From Nitrospirota bacterium (lineage in GTDB: Bacteria; Nitrospirota; Thermodesulfovibrionia; Thermodesulfovibrionales; Dissulfurispiraceae), in contig SCQE01000077.1 of NCBI GenBank assembly GCA_004321915.1, forward strand, positions 20,471-84,470: DNA of 64,000 nucleotides. Reading direction: 5' to 3'. Below are positions 1-9,989 of the stretch, in pieces; within the stretch, counting starts at the first letter, position 1; each line of letters starts with the position of its first letter. The translations under genes were made by a program, and so were the position numbers. The notes under the pieces are model-generated. The model did no database searches, was not told where the DNA came from, and saw nothing but the letters and a program-made list of their open reading frames with translations.

Positions 1-435
1 GGTTTTACGCTGAAGCGTAATAATATAAAGAACATAACCGCCGTAAATATCGGAGTCGCGGATAAAGCCTGTACGATGAGGCTTGGCTTGAACACTTCAG
101 GCAACAGCGGCGGGGACAGTTTTGTTATTTCGCATGACGAGGGAGTGGATGTGGAGTGCCTTCCACTGCTCGATATACTGTCAATGCACAATATCTCGAA
201 GGTTAGGGGAATGAAATTCGATATCGAAGGGTTTGAATTCAGGGTGCTCAGAAGATTTTTTGACGATGCGCCGCTTTCGCTTTATCCTGATTTTATAATA
301 CTGGAGTTTAATCCCGAGTTTATTGCCGTTGCAGGCGGAGACAGTCTGGATTTGGTAAAGAGCAAAGGATATTCTGAAGTGTTGAGAAGCCGCTTGAACT
401 TTGTATTACAGAAAAGTGTAGCATTCGATAAATGA
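1..435 (+). CDS. FkbM family methyltransferase, C-terminal part (start lies outside the window)
   Basis: The frame is open from base 1 and ends in TGA at 433-435, so only the C-terminal part is present. It carries the FkbM-family signature MKFDIEGFEF at about 211-240, where the acidic D-x-E-G element follows a beta strand as in SAM-dependent FkbM methyltransferases. An aspartate/leucine-rich segment (VECLPLLDIL) lies upstream, as expected for the family. FkbM enzymes O-methylate small molecules or glycan residues. The gene runs in the same direction as the glycosyltransferase genes that follow, so methylation of a sugar of the polysaccharide is the natural inference. The SAM-binding N-terminus cannot be inspected. 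Confidence 0.75.
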   Translation, partial: GFTLKRNNIKNITAVNIGVADKACTMRLGLNTSGNSGGDSFVISHDEGVDVECLPLLDILSMHNISKVRGMKFDIEGFEFRVLRRFFDDAPLSLYPDFIILEFNPEFIAVAGGDSLDLVKSKGYSEVLRSRLNFVLQKSVAFDK

Positions 436-454
436 TTTTAGAGAGGAGTAATAG

Positions 455-1315
455 ATGAGAGTTGCAAAAGTCATTGCCACTTCTTTTGTTCCGAGAAGGG
501 TTAGGGAGGAAACCGGATTGTCAGGTAATCCCGTGGGCTATTTTTCGCACAGCCAGAATTTCCCGACAAAAGAGTCTGTTGTTGATCTTATCAATTTCAA
601 TATCGAATGCGAACTGAAATGCAATCCGGGAGATCCAGTTGATCTGATAATCGTGAACAGCGATGTCGGGTGGCAGGACGGGAACAGTTTTCTGGATTCT
701 ATTGACGGTAAAATCCTTAAATACGGGAAAATCCATATTCTGCACAGGGCAAATTTGGGCTGGTCTTTCGGGGCTTATAATCATGCCTTTAAAATGCTGG
801 GGAATGATTACGATTATTTTATATTTACAGAGGACGATGTTGTTATAAGCAGGGATGGATACGCGTCGACAGGCATAGAACATTTTAATAGAACTAAAAA
901 TTGCGGTTTTTTAGCGTATTTGGGCTTGGCAATTCAAGGCTTGGATATCAAGGGGGATGATGCCTTTGCCGCGCATGGCGGTGTCGGGATAACGAGTTCT
1001 GCGGTTTTGAATGAGGTTGTTAAGAATTACGGTTCGCTTCCGCACTGCGGTGAAAATGATTCTCAGGAATACACAAATATTTTGAGAAGTGAGATGGCTT
1101 TTACCAACAAGATATACAAATTAGGATATGAGCTTGTAAACATTCCGGAGAATATTAAGCTATATGATTATGCGTATGACATGATGAGGGGTATAGATGT
1201 GAAAAGATACCCGTCGCTGGCGGTTAAAATGATGCTTAAAATAAAGCAAAAGGCATATAACCAGAAAATCATACGATCTATTTATCAATCCTGCAAAAAA
1301 GCTATTTCCAAGTAG
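455..1315 (+). CDS. GT-A-like glycosyltransferase
   Basis: This 286-residue soluble protein has no signal peptide. An acidic EDDV motif at residues 126-129, directly after a hydrophobic strand (DYFIF), resembles the DXD metal and nucleotide-sugar site of GT-A enzymes. Before it, DLIIVNSDVG and the tryptophan-rich LGWSFGAYNHAF segment resemble the nucleotide-binding half of GT2-type proteins. A purine-rich Shine-Dalgarno (GAGAGGAG) about 7 bases upstream supports the ATG. It sits between two FkbM methyltransferase genes, so it probably adds a sugar that is then methylated. Donor and acceptor are unknown, and the family match is weaker than for the other transferases here. Confidence 0.55.
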   Translation: MRVAKVIATSFVPRRVREETGLSGNPVGYFSHSQNFPTKESVVDLINFNIECELKCNPGDPVDLIIVNSDVGWQDGNSFLDSIDGKILKYGKIHILHRANLGWSFGAYNHAFKMLGNDYDYFIFTEDDVVISRDGYASTGIEHFNRTKNCGFLAYLGLAIQGLDIKGDDAFAAHGGVGITSSAVLNEVVKNYGSLPHCGENDSQEYTNILRSEMAFTNKIYKLGYELVNIPENIKLYDYAYDMMRGIDVKRYPSLAVKMMLKIKQKAYNQKIIRSIYQSCKKAISK

Positions 1316-1328
1316 AGGTGCAGACAAC

Positions 1329-2066
1329 ATGAAAAGACTTGTGCGTTCTTTCTTTAATTTATTTGGGTACGATTTTGTAAAAGCCCAATATAACAATGCA
1401 GATTTCGAAAAACATTTGTCGAATGTGATTGCCGCTAAAAATATCGATTGCATAATTGATGTTGGAGCAAACAAGGGGCAGTATGGCGAGTCTTTGAGAA
1501 AGATGGGTTACAAAGGCCGCATTGTTTCTTTTGAGCCTGTGAAATCGGTATTTAATGTGTTGAAAGAGAAGTGTGATAAGGACGACAGGTGGGATTGCTA
1601 TAATCTGGCTTTAGGCGACAAAAAAGAGGAAAAGACCATTAATGTGTACCAAAGTACCGTATTTTCGTCCTTTCTGCAGGCTAATGAGTATTCGAAAAAT
1701 ATATGGCAGTCGCTCGAAAATGTTACTCCCGAGGTTGTAAATGTTGTCAGGCTGGATGATGTTTATGCTGAATTGGTCGGCAGAACAGGCTGTACTAACT
1801 GCATGCTTAAGCTCGATACTCAGGGATACGATAAGCAGGCCTTTGATGGGGCTATAGGTTCGCTAAAACATATATTGGCTCTACAGTCGGAGTTAGCCTT
1901 AATACCTGTTTACGACGGCATGCTTCCTGTTTATGATGTTCTGAAAATATTTCATGAGCATAACTTCTTTATCAGCGGTATGTATCCGATTAATCGCGAT
2001 GAATCCTTGGCGGTGATTGAATACGACTGCGTTCTTGTGAAAAAGGAATCTGCGCCCAAGATTTGA
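1329..2066 (+). CDS. FkbM family SAM-dependent methyltransferase
   Basis: The 245-residue protein is full length for the family. The SAM-binding glycine loop IIDVGANKGQYG lies near residues 42-53, an acidic strand end (VSFEP) near 68, and the FkbM block LKLDTQGYD near 160-168. A Shine-Dalgarno AGAGGTG precedes the ATG. The stop codon overlaps the next start by 4 bases, which points to translational coupling. It is the second FkbM protein in 2 kb, and the two differ in sequence, so they are probably not a recent duplication. The likely role is O-methylation of a hydroxyl on the repeat unit or on a chain end. Confidence 0.8.
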   Translation: MKRLVRSFFNLFGYDFVKAQYNNADFEKHLSNVIAAKNIDCIIDVGANKGQYGESLRKMGYKGRIVSFEPVKSVFNVLKEKCDKDDRWDCYNLALGDKKEEKTINVYQSTVFSSFLQANEYSKNIWQSLENVTPEVVNVVRLDDVYAELVGRTGCTNCMLKLDTQGYDKQAFDGAIGSLKHILALQSELALIPVYDGMLPVYDVLKIFHEHNFFISGMYPINRDESLAVIEYDCVLVKKESAPKI

Positions 2067-3187
2067 GCAGTATCACACATGCAACTCGTGTAGCCGGATC
2101 TTCGTTGCCCTGTATTATGCTGGTTACGAATAAGCTGGAGGAATCACCCTCCGGCGGTCGTGAACTTCTATGCAGGTTGAATCATGATGCACTCAAGGAA
2201 ATCTATGGTGACAGGCTCATTGTATTTGAGTTGTCAAAGTCTTCGATTCGGGGGCTGGCCTCGCTAATAGATGCGTTTATAGGATATATAGATGGACTTA
2301 GTGCTGAAACCATTGCCGATGCGCTCAGCCAAATTCATGACAGAAATGTCGAGAAGATATTTGTAGACGGTTCTAATTTCGGAGAGTTTGTAAGAGTCGT
2401 AAAGGCTAAATTTTCTAATGTTAGGATTTATACTTTTTTTCACAATGTTGAGGCCAGATTTTTCTTAGGTGCTCTCAAGCAATTCAAGACTCTGCGTGCG
2501 GTAGGCGTGCTTGCAGCCAACTATCTGGCTGAGAGAAAGTCTGTTATTTTTAGCGACAAGATAATTTGTATGAACGAGAGGGACAGCCGTCTTCTTGAAC
2601 GGGTTTATGGACGACCTGCAACAGATTTATCGCCGATGTCGGTACAGGACAAGATGACATCAATCAAATCCGGGAGTGCAAAAAGTAATGCCGAAAAATT
2701 TGTGTTATTCGTTGGTGGGACATTCTACGCGAATCAATCAGGGATAGAGTGGTTTGTAAAGAATGTTGCGCCCCGAATCAGTATTAAGACCTGCATTGTC
2801 GGCAGGGGATTTGAAAAATTAAAAGATGAACTTGAACTCAAAGGAAAAGTTGAGGTTGTAGGCGAGGTTGAATACCTTGAGGAGTGGTATTTGAATTCTT
2901 ATTTTGTGATTGCGCCGATCTTCGATGGGTCTGGTATGAAGACAAAGGTTGCGGAGGCGTTGATGTTTGGAAAGAAAATCATAGGCACTCCGGAAGCGTT
3001 TGCAGGATACGAGGATATTGCTGACCGTGCCGGGCGTGTGTGTAGCTCTGCAGACGATTTTGTATCAGCCATTGACTCTGCGTGTGACATAGTGGAAAGC
3101 CCTTTTGACAAGGGGTTGCGTGAGATATATGAAGCTAGATATTCACTCGATGCGGCAAGGGACCGTCTTAAGCTGATTATGAGTTAA
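2063..3187 (+). CDS. GT-B glycosyltransferase (GT1/GT4-like)
   Basis: This 374-residue protein has the two-domain layout of GT-B enzymes. The C-terminal half has the donor-site pattern IAPIFDGSGMKTKVAEALMF followed by GKKIIGTPEAFAG. This is the 'surveillance' variant typical of glycosyltransferases that transfer to lipid-linked glycans. The start is TTG at 2063, overlapping the previous TGA. ATG at 2117 is a possible alternative but would discard the coupling. It is followed after 2 bases by another GT4 gene. It probably extends the lipid-linked repeat unit at the inner membrane face. Confidence 0.72.
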   Translation: MSSITHATRVAGSSLPCIMLVTNKLEESPSGGRELLCRLNHDALKEIYGDRLIVFELSKSSIRGLASLIDAFIGYIDGLSAETIADALSQIHDRNVEKIFVDGSNFGEFVRVVKAKFSNVRIYTFFHNVEARFFLGALKQFKTLRAVGVLAANYLAERKSVIFSDKIICMNERDSRLLERVYGRPATDLSPMSVQDKMTSIKSGSAKSNAEKFVLFVGGTFYANQSGIEWFVKNVAPRISIKTCIVGRGFEKLKDELELKGKVEVVGEVEYLEEWYLNSYFVIAPIFDGSGMKTKVAEALMFGKKIIGTPEAFAGYEDIADRAGRVCSSADDFVSAIDSACDIVESPFDKGLREIYEARYSLDAARDRLKLIMS

Positions 3188-3189
3188 AA

Positions 3190-4290
3190 ATGAAGGTGAG
3201 CGTTTTAGCGGCAAGGTATGCTATTTCAGGGGTTCCTCTTGCGCAACTCAGATTTGCGCAGGCTCTTGCTGGCTGCGGGCATAAGGTGAACTTTATTGTC
3301 GGCTTGGTAAATGACGGCTATGATTTGCCCTCAATTAATGGTATCAATGTGTCTGTTTTTAATAAGCGGCGTGTCATTAGCATGCTGATACCGCTAATCA
3401 GACATTTCAGAAAAGATAATCCAGATGTAATTTTTTCCGCAGGTGATCATCTGAATGTCATTGTCTTAATTGCCGCTATTCTTTCCAGCTCTAAGGCAAA
3501 AATCAGCTGTTCGTCGCGGGTGACCCCGTTTGATACGTATTCGAATGTTTTTTTTACGAAACGATGGGTATTAAAGCTTCTCATGCGTATGGTTATGCGC
3601 AGGGCGGATGCATTGACCTGTGTATCCAAAGACATGGTTGATCAATACAGGCTTGTATTCAAGTCGCCTCCGCATGTTTGCGTTTATAACATTATTGTTG
3701 ACAGCCGGTCGCGGGACAAGATGAATGAAGAAGTGGATGAAAAATGGCTTATCGATAAGAGTGAACCGGTTATAGTCGCGGCAGGCATGCTGGAGCCGTG
3801 GAAGGGGTTTTCGGATCTCATACTATCCATGAAGGAACTTGCAAAGACAATAAAGGCTAAGTTGATAATTCTTGGGAACGGGTCATTGAGGGGAGAACTC
3901 CAGTCCCTTATAAATGAGCTTGGATTGATGCAGACCGTTAAATTGGCCGGATATGTGGATAATCCCTTGAAGTATTTCAGTCGTGCGGATGTATTTGTCT
4001 TGTCATCATACGTTGAAGGCATGCCTAATGTTTTGGTAGAGGCTATGATGTGCGGATGCACTCCGGTTTCGACCGACTGCCCCACGGGCCCGCGCGAATT
4101 ATTGCAAGACGGGAAATACGGCTATCTTGTTCCTGTAAAGAATCCGTTGGCATTAGCAGAAGGCATTGAGAAGGCGCTCGATCATCCTATTTCTAAAGAG
4201 ATTTTGTCCGAGGCTGTCAGGCCTTTTACCGAGAGCGAAGTTATAAAGAGGCATTTCGAGATTTTGCGAATAGAGGGCAGTTGTGGTTAA
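3190..4290 (+). CDS. GT4 family glycosyltransferase
   Basis: This is a 366-residue GT-B glycosyltransferase. The N-terminus has the acceptor-side loop GVPLAQLRFAQAL. The C-terminal domain has VAAGMLEPWKGFSDLI (donor phosphate loop) and the E-x7-E motif EGMPNVLVEAMMCG, followed by TDCPTGPRELL, which is common in GalNAc and GlcNAc transferases of GT4. It starts 2 bases after the previous stop and overlaps the next gene by 8 bases, so it belongs to one translated series. The linkage cannot be told from sequence. Confidence 0.82.
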   Translation: MKVSVLAARYAISGVPLAQLRFAQALAGCGHKVNFIVGLVNDGYDLPSINGINVSVFNKRRVISMLIPLIRHFRKDNPDVIFSAGDHLNVIVLIAAILSSSKAKISCSSRVTPFDTYSNVFFTKRWVLKLLMRMVMRRADALTCVSKDMVDQYRLVFKSPPHVCVYNIIVDSRSRDKMNEEVDEKWLIDKSEPVIVAAGMLEPWKGFSDLILSMKELAKTIKAKLIILGNGSLRGELQSLINELGLMQTVKLAGYVDNPLKYFSRADVFVLSSYVEGMPNVLVEAMMCGCTPVSTDCPTGPRELLQDGKYGYLVPVKNPLALAEGIEKALDHPISKEILSEAVRPFTESEVIKRHFEILRIEGSCG

Positions 4291-5356
4291 AAAAACGGCT
4301 GTGATTTATTACGGCGGTTTTTTGTCCAAGACCGGCGGAGCTTTTATGCATGCAAAGACAATTCAGGGCGGACTGCTCAGGATGGGGTGGGATGTTTCGA
4401 TAATCACACTCGACAGTCTGCCTGTCTGGTGTCGGTACTTGCCACATCTTGTGCTGAAGTTTTTTAACTTTTTTTGCAATCCGCTTGGTTTTATATACAA
4501 AGGCTATGCCATCAAGGTTTTGTTTAAGCTGTTTTTCGATATAAAGGCGGATATTCGTATTTTTGAAGATATCTATTTTGCATGGAACTCCGAAGTACCA
4601 TCAGTGACAATGATTCATGCCGTTTGGAGTGATAACCTGCAGGCTTTTTTCATGAGTACTGAACAGCAAAAGAGACTTAAAAGGTTCGAAGCAGACATCA
4701 TAAACAGCTTAACTCATACGGTTATAACAGTGTCTCAACCGTACTTGGAGTATCTGAATAAAGAACATTTTTCTGATTATTCTTTAAAAAAAATTGATGT
4801 TGTAGAATTGGGGCTTGAGCAGTCGGAGTTCATAGGAATTCCGGCAACCGTTAGAAATAAAGGATCGATAGTTTATACCGGAGTTTTAGAGGCAAGGAAA
4901 AATATCACTTTTTTACTTGAGGTTTTTAAAAAACTTAGCTCTAATAATCCCGCTTATAAACTTACTATTATCGGTGATGGTCCCGATAAGGAAGAGCTCG
5001 TTTCGTTTGCAAAAAATAATGATTTGAATGTTGTTTTTTTAGGCAGATTGGAGCATGAGCAGGTTATAATCGAACTTCGTCGTCATGAAATATATCTGCA
5101 TGCGTCGGTAAAGGAGTCATTTTCGTATTCTTTGCTCGAAGCAAAACTCTCCGGGCTCATAACCTGTGCGTATAAAAAATTGCAGGTGCCTGCCGAATTT
5201 ATCGATGTAGCGATGAATTCATTCGATGTTGATGAGTGGTGCGGCAGGATATTGAGTATTGATATGATTCCTGTCGGATTCGAGTCCTGCAAATATACTG
5301 CCGAGAGGATGACTTTATCGACTCTAAATTTAGCGCTTCCATCAGGTGCACGATGA
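4283..5356 (+). CDS. GT4-like glycosyltransferase
   Basis: This 357-residue protein starts at GTG inside the end of the preceding gene. The GT-B C-terminal domain is visible: [20 protein letters not shown], then LTIIGDGPD, then the E-x7-E motif [14 protein letters not shown]. The N-terminal [17 protein letters not shown] loop resembles the glycine-rich acceptor-domain start of GT4 enzymes. The last codons overlap the wecB start by 4 bases. It is the fourth glycosyltransferase candidate in the first 5.4 kb. Confidence 0.75.
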   Translation: MVKKTAVIYYGGFLSKTGGAFMHAKTIQGGLLRMGWDVSIITLDSLPVWCRYLPHLVLKFFNFFCNPLGFIYKGYAIKVLFKLFFDIKADIRIFEDIYFAWNSEVPSVTMIHAVWSDNLQAFFMSTEQQKRLKRFEADIINSLTHTVITVSQPYLEYLNKEHFSDYSLKKIDVVELGLEQSEFIGIPATVRNKGSIVYTGVLEARKNITFLLEVFKKLSSNNPAYKLTIIGDGPDKEELVSFAKNNDLNVVFLGRLEHEQVIIELRRHEIYLHASVKESFSYSLLEAKLSGLITCAYKKLQVPAEFIDVAMNSFDVDEWCGRILSIDMIPVGFESCKYTAERMTLSTLNLALPSGAR

Positions 5357-6471
5357 AAAAAATACTCTCGGTATTTGGTACAAGACCTGAAGCCATAAAA
5401 ATGGCTCCCGTTATTATGGAACTAAAAAAATATCCGGAAATATTCTACAGCAGGGTTTGCGTTACGGCGCAGCACCGTGAAATGCTCGATCAGGTGCTTA
5501 GGCTTTTTGAAATAACACCAGATTACGATCTGGATATTATGGGACAAAGTCAGAGCCTGACCGAGATTACCTGTAAAGTACTGCAGGGGTTGGAGCCAGT
5601 GCTGGATGAGTTTCAGCCCGATATATTGCTGGTTCACGGCGATACCACAACTACTTTAGCGGCCAGTCTCGCGGCCTATTATAAAAAGATAGCTGTGGGG
5701 CATGTGGAGGCCGGCTTGCGTACAGATAATATTTATGCTCCATGGCCGGAGGAGATAAACCGAAGGGTGGCGGATTCCATCAGTAATTGGCACTTTGCCC
5801 CTACGGAACAGGCCAAACAAAATCTGTTAAAGAGCGGTATTGGCGCAAAATCCATTCTGGTTACAGGAAACACAATAATTGATGCGCTTCATTATGTGTC
5901 CGGAAAGCTGAGGTCGGATGGCATGTTGCAGAGTGAGATAGCCGGACACTTTAATTTTCTCGATCCGCTTAAGAGGCTTATATTGGTTACAGGACATCGC
6001 AGGGAGAATTTTGGAGACGGTTTTGAATCTATATGCACTGCTTTGAAAACTATAGTAGAAACTCACGAAGATGTTGAAATTGTATATCCTGTTCATTTAA
6101 ACCCCAATGTTCTGGAGCCTGTGACCCGTATTTTATCCGGAAATAAAAGGATACATCTGATTCCACCGCAAGAATACCTGTCCTTCATTTACTTAATGGA
6201 ACGCTCTTATCTAATACTTACCGACTCAGGAGGAGTTCAGGAAGAAGCTCCATCACTCGGCAAGCCTGTATTGGTTATGCGTGACACTACTGAACGCCCC
6301 GAGGCGGTAGAGGCGGGCACTGTGAAACTCGTCGGCACGGATACGGAGAAAATTATCAAAGAGGTTTCTATATTGCTGACCGACACTTCGGCCTATGAAT
6401 TAATGAGCAAAGCGCATAATCCTTACGGAGACGGAAAGGCTGCGAGGCGGATAGTAGAAGTGTTAAGATGA
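5353..6471 (+). CDS. wecB: UDP-N-acetylglucosamine 2-epimerase (non-hydrolysing)
   Basis: This enzyme interconverts UDP-GlcNAc and UDP-ManNAc in the cytoplasm. At 372 residues it has the usual WecB length. Family motifs are clear: [14 protein letters not shown] at the N-terminus, [10 protein letters not shown] near residue 95, HVEAGLRT near 117, TGHRRENFG near 213 and [18 protein letters not shown] near 288. The start overlaps the previous stop (ATGA). No adjacent wecC is present; the dehydrogenase at 48543-49859 is far away and of another subtype. UDP-ManNAc may therefore be used directly or oxidised by that distant enzyme. Confidence 0.93.
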   Translation: MKKILSVFGTRPEAIKMAPVIMELKKYPEIFYSRVCVTAQHREMLDQVLRLFEITPDYDLDIMGQSQSLTEITCKVLQGLEPVLDEFQPDILLVHGDTTTTLAASLAAYYKKIAVGHVEAGLRTDNIYAPWPEEINRRVADSISNWHFAPTEQAKQNLLKSGIGAKSILVTGNTIIDALHYVSGKLRSDGMLQSEIAGHFNFLDPLKRLILVTGHRRENFGDGFESICTALKTIVETHEDVEIVYPVHLNPNVLEPVTRILSGNKRIHLIPPQEYLSFIYLMERSYLILTDSGGVQEEAPSLGKPVLVMRDTTERPEAVEAGTVKLVGTDTEKIIKEVSILLTDTSAYELMSKAHNPYGDGKAARRIVEVLR

Positions 6472-6537
6472 GGAAAGTCAGGGTAACACAAACAGTTACG
6501 AGTTTTGTTTTGATTTCTACATTATGGAGAAATTTTT

Positions 6538-7608
6538 ATGAAAGTTAAAGAACTGGTAAAAAACGTTTTTATTTTATTATTGCCTGCATTTGTTGTAACG
6601 ATAATTTTCTTGGAGTTAGTATTCAGGTTTGTTATTCCAGCCAATCAAAGTCCGTATTATATTTTCGATACGAAAGATAACTTGATGAAAATGTCAACGG
6701 AGCCATTTAGCGATGGAGTAAGCACTTTGGGTCCTTTAGCGCAAGTGAGGGCAAGGTGGCATATTAATAACGAGGGCTGGAATAGTAATTTTGATTATAA
6801 AGAAAACCACGATAAGCCTGTGATCGCTCTTTTTGGAGCGTCTCTTATTGAGGCAACAATTGTGGATGTGAACCAAAGCGTATCTGCGAAACTGCACGAA
6901 ATGCTGCACGGCGAATATTATTCGTATAGCTTTGGTATCGCAGGGGCTACTCTGTCTAACATGCTTCATACGTCGCGATATGCTGTTAAAAAATTCAGTC
7001 CGGATGTATTGGTTTTTAATGTAACACCCGGCTTGATTTTGCCCTCATCTTGTGCAGATAACGGTTTCCCCGGTTTTATGTGTTTAGAACCGAGAGGAGA
7101 TGAATTTTCCGAGACAGTAAAACCTTATATTCCCAAATCGGCGTATAGGCTTATAAGAAAAAGCGCCGTGGTTAGATATTTGTATCATAATATAGGAGTT
7201 CAAAAACTGGTGTTGCGTTTTTTGTATGCTGAGAAAAAAGAAACACCCCGGAATGTCATTGATAATGATTCTGCTCGCATAAGGATAAAGAAAGAAAGGA
7301 TTCTTGATTACATCTTAAAGAGTATTAAGAATGAAAACAAAGATAAGGTTGTTGTTATGTACAGTAATTCGGGAGAGGGCGTAGAGGGGTATTCAGATGA
7401 TGAATTCGATATGGTGAAAGAAAGTTGTCATAAGTACGGTATCCATTTTGTGAACCTCGGCAAAGAATTATCCGACATTGAGAAGAAATACGGTAAAAAA
7501 GTTGATTTCGGATTCGATGCCCACTGGAACGCATTTGGGCATGAAAGTGTTGCAAAGATAATTTACGGTGAACTAAAAAAAATGAATATTATAAGAGGGC
7601 TGAAATAA
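6538..7608 (+). CDS. Membrane-anchored SGNH/GDSL hydrolase-like protein
   Basis: This 356-residue protein has an N-terminal membrane segment at about residues 10-30 (VFILLLPAFVVTIIFLELVF), so most of it should be periplasmic. ALFGASLIEA (near 95-104) supplies the SGNH block-I serine, and FDAHWNAFGH near the C-terminus supplies the Asp and His of block V. Such proteins pair with MBOAT acyltransferases and remove or transfer O-acetyl groups on sugars (AlgX/AlgJ-like role). It is followed by a second SGNH gene and an MBOAT gene. GGAG lies 9 bases before the ATG. Confidence 0.72.
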   Translation: MKVKELVKNVFILLLPAFVVTIIFLELVFRFVIPANQSPYYIFDTKDNLMKMSTEPFSDGVSTLGPLAQVRARWHINNEGWNSNFDYKENHDKPVIALFGASLIEATIVDVNQSVSAKLHEMLHGEYYSYSFGIAGATLSNMLHTSRYAVKKFSPDVLVFNVTPGLILPSSCADNGFPGFMCLEPRGDEFSETVKPYIPKSAYRLIRKSAVVRYLYHNIGVQKLVLRFLYAEKKETPRNVIDNDSARIRIKKERILDYILKSIKNENKDKVVVMYSNSGEGVEGYSDDEFDMVKESCHKYGIHFVNLGKELSDIEKKYGKKVDFGFDAHWNAFGHESVAKIIYGELKKMNIIRGLK

Positions 7609-7610
7609 TT

Positions 7611-8567
7611 ATGGATAAATTTAAAAATATTGCCGGTCTGGTATGCATAGCAGTTATATCTTTCGTTTTGTCATTGCTTTTCGCCGAACTCCTTATAAGG
7701 CTGAAGAATAATTCTATGACTAATTACGATATCGAGATGTGGAAGTATGCAAAAGAATTGAAAATTAAGAGCGACAATCCACTGTTGGGGCACGAGCATA
7801 TACCTTCCAAAACGGCTGTCTTGCAATCTGTTCCAATAAGGATTAATGAGCAGGGGTTGAGGGGCGGACCTGTTTCGGATAACGGAGAGTCAAAAAGGCG
7901 TATTTTGTTTTTAGGCGGTTCCATAGCTTTGGGATGGGGTGTTTCCGAGGATAAAGTTTTGACCTCTAAGTTGGAAAAGATGATGGGTAATGCAGAGGTC
8001 TTAAATGCGGGCATTGGTAATTACAATGCCGCAAGGTATGTGGAAAGATTTCTGACTAAACTGACAGGGCTGAATCCGACAGATATAGTCGTACTATATT
8101 TTTTGAGGGATGCAGAGCGCCTTGAGGCGGGTGGGGGAAACTGGCTGCTTCGCAATAGTCAGTTGGCCGTAACGCTGTGGACTGCTGTAAATCGCGTTTT
8201 CAAGGCCACCGGAGAGGATGTTCTGGAGAAGCATTATGTGTCGGTATATGACAAAAATTCAGTGGGATTTAAAGAAATGGATGATGCCCTAAAGAGGCTG
8301 AGCACTTATGCCTCTAAACATAAGATTCGTATCTATCTGGCCATGACCCCGGACGTGCATAACCTGAAGAATTATAAATTTTCGTATGTTCACGAAATCA
8401 TGCGAGAAACGGCTAATAAATACGGATATACCTATATTGATTTATTCCCGGCATTTAAAGGTTTGGCTCCGGAAGAAGTATGGGCAATGCCCGGAGATCC
8501 TCATCCCAATGCATTGGGGCATGAAAAAATGGCAGGAGCTATTTACCCGGTTCTCTCCTCACGGTAA
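7611..8567 (+). CDS. Membrane-anchored SGNH/GDSL hydrolase-like protein
   Basis: This 318-residue protein has an N-terminal membrane anchor at about residues 8-28. ILFLGGSIALGWGV carries the SGNH block-I serine, AGIGNYNA resembles block III with its glycine and asparagine, and PGDPHPNALGHEKM supplies the Asp-His pair. It lies 2 bases after a related but clearly different SGNH gene and 6 bases before the MBOAT gene. By analogy to AlgJ/AlgX and PatB-type systems, it probably moves acetyl groups delivered by the MBOAT protein onto the glycan in the periplasm. Confidence 0.8.
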   Translation: MDKFKNIAGLVCIAVISFVLSLLFAELLIRLKNNSMTNYDIEMWKYAKELKIKSDNPLLGHEHIPSKTAVLQSVPIRINEQGLRGGPVSDNGESKRRILFLGGSIALGWGVSEDKVLTSKLEKMMGNAEVLNAGIGNYNAARYVERFLTKLTGLNPTDIVVLYFLRDAERLEAGGGNWLLRNSQLAVTLWTAVNRVFKATGEDVLEKHYVSVYDKNSVGFKEMDDALKRLSTYASKHKIRIYLAMTPDVHNLKNYKFSYVHEIMRETANKYGYTYIDLFPAFKGLAPEEVWAMPGDPHPNALGHEKMAGAIYPVLSSR

Positions 8568-8573
8568 ATAAGT

Positions 8574-9974
8574 ATGATTTTCAGTTCATTGCCATTTTTG
8601 ATTTTTTTCTTGATATACCTGCCCCTCCATCTTCTCATACCTTCAAGGCATAGGCTTAAATTGATTATTATCGGCGGAACGGTATTCTACGGCTATTGGA
8701 ATATTTACTATGTATGGATCCCTTATGTGCTTTTAGGCGTTGCATTCATCGGTGCATCATATATGCAAGGAGCTGCCGATAGAGATTTAAAAAGAATTCG
8801 CTTTATATCTGTCTTATTTGTGCTTCTTCTGCCGCTTATTTTCTTTAAGTACACCAATTTTTTTGTTTCTTTAATTATTGCACCATTTTCTTCGAATGTG
8901 GTTAGTATAGTTAATTACCCGCTGCCTCTTGGACTTTCATTCATTACATTTACTTTGATCGCCTATGTGGCCGATGTTTATAAAGGTCATTTCCCGATTG
9001 AGAACAGTCTGCAAAGGATAGGCGCTTATGTGCTTTTTTTTCCTCATTCCATTGCAGGCCCCATTCTTAGGCCGCATGAATTTATCCCGCAGCTTAAAAG
9101 AAAATTTCGCGCTCTTGATGCAAAGTTTGCAGTGGGTACGGCGATATTTTCTGTAGGCCTGTTTAAAAAAGTTGTTTTTGCCGATCAATTATCGCCTGTA
9201 GTAGATGCTGTATATTCAGGGCCTGATGGTCTTACATCTTTGCATTATTTACTTTCCATATATGGGTTTTCACTGCAAATATATTGTGATTTTAGCGGTT
9301 ATACGGATATGGCGATCGGACTTGCAATGATCTTGGGGATTCATTTTCCTAATAATTTTTATAAACCATACCTCTCATCTTCCGTAGCGGAGTTCTGGCA
9401 CAGGTGGCATATTACCTTATCAAGATGGATACGTGATTATCTATATATCCCATTGGGCGGTAACCGTTTTGGTCTTTATAAACAAATAAGGAACTTGTTT
9501 ATAACCATGTCCATAGCAGGGTTGTGGCATGGAGCAAATATAACCTTTGTATTGTGGGGTGTTATACATGCATTTGGGATATCTATTTCCTATTTAAGCT
9601 CAAAAATTAATTTTATTCGTAAAATAACGGATTGGCCATCTAAATGGCTGCTTACTCTAATAACGTTTAATTTTGTTACTTTTGCATGGATTTTTTTTAG
9701 GGCAAGAAATATAGATACTGCTTTCAGGATTATTTCAGGTCCATTTGCGGCGCCAATTGGTGATATATCCTTGTTTTTAGAAAGAAATATGTTTGTGATT
9801 TTGTTGCTGTTATTTTTTGCTTTCATACATAGGTTTGACGATCATGCGAGGGTCCGTTTTTTTATAAAGAAAGCGCCTAAACCGTTAGTTTGGATTTCGG
9901 TTGGCTTGTTGTGGGTGTTGACAATAAGCATTGGTACAGGTAGTTCAGGACAATTTATTTATTTTGATTTTTAA
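8574..9974 (+). CDS. MBOAT family O-acyltransferase (AlgI-like)
   Basis: This 466-residue polytopic membrane protein has about ten or more hydrophobic segments. The MBOAT core is EFWHRWHITLSRWIRDYLYI near residue 275, with the second invariant histidine in GLWHGANITFVLWG near 315. Both match AlgI, DltB and PatA-type proteins that pass acyl groups across the inner membrane. Length and motif spacing fit the AlgI/DltB branch. It forms a set with the two SGNH proteins upstream and the DUF5989 protein downstream, and O-acetylation of the polysaccharide is the best supported role. Confidence 0.9.
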   Translation: MIFSSLPFLIFFLIYLPLHLLIPSRHRLKLIIIGGTVFYGYWNIYYVWIPYVLLGVAFIGASYMQGAADRDLKRIRFISVLFVLLLPLIFFKYTNFFVSLIIAPFSSNVVSIVNYPLPLGLSFITFTLIAYVADVYKGHFPIENSLQRIGAYVLFFPHSIAGPILRPHEFIPQLKRKFRALDAKFAVGTAIFSVGLFKKVVFADQLSPVVDAVYSGPDGLTSLHYLLSIYGFSLQIYCDFSGYTDMAIGLAMILGIHFPNNFYKPYLSSSVAEFWHRWHITLSRWIRDYLYIPLGGNRFGLYKQIRNLFITMSIAGLWHGANITFVLWGVIHAFGISISYLSSKINFIRKITDWPSKWLLTLITFNFVTFAWIFFRARNIDTAFRIISGPFAAPIGDISLFLERNMFVILLLLFFAFIHRFDDHARVRFFIKKAPKPLVWISVGLLWVLTISIGTGSSGQFIYFDF

Positions 9975-9989
9975 GAATAAGGAGGGGCT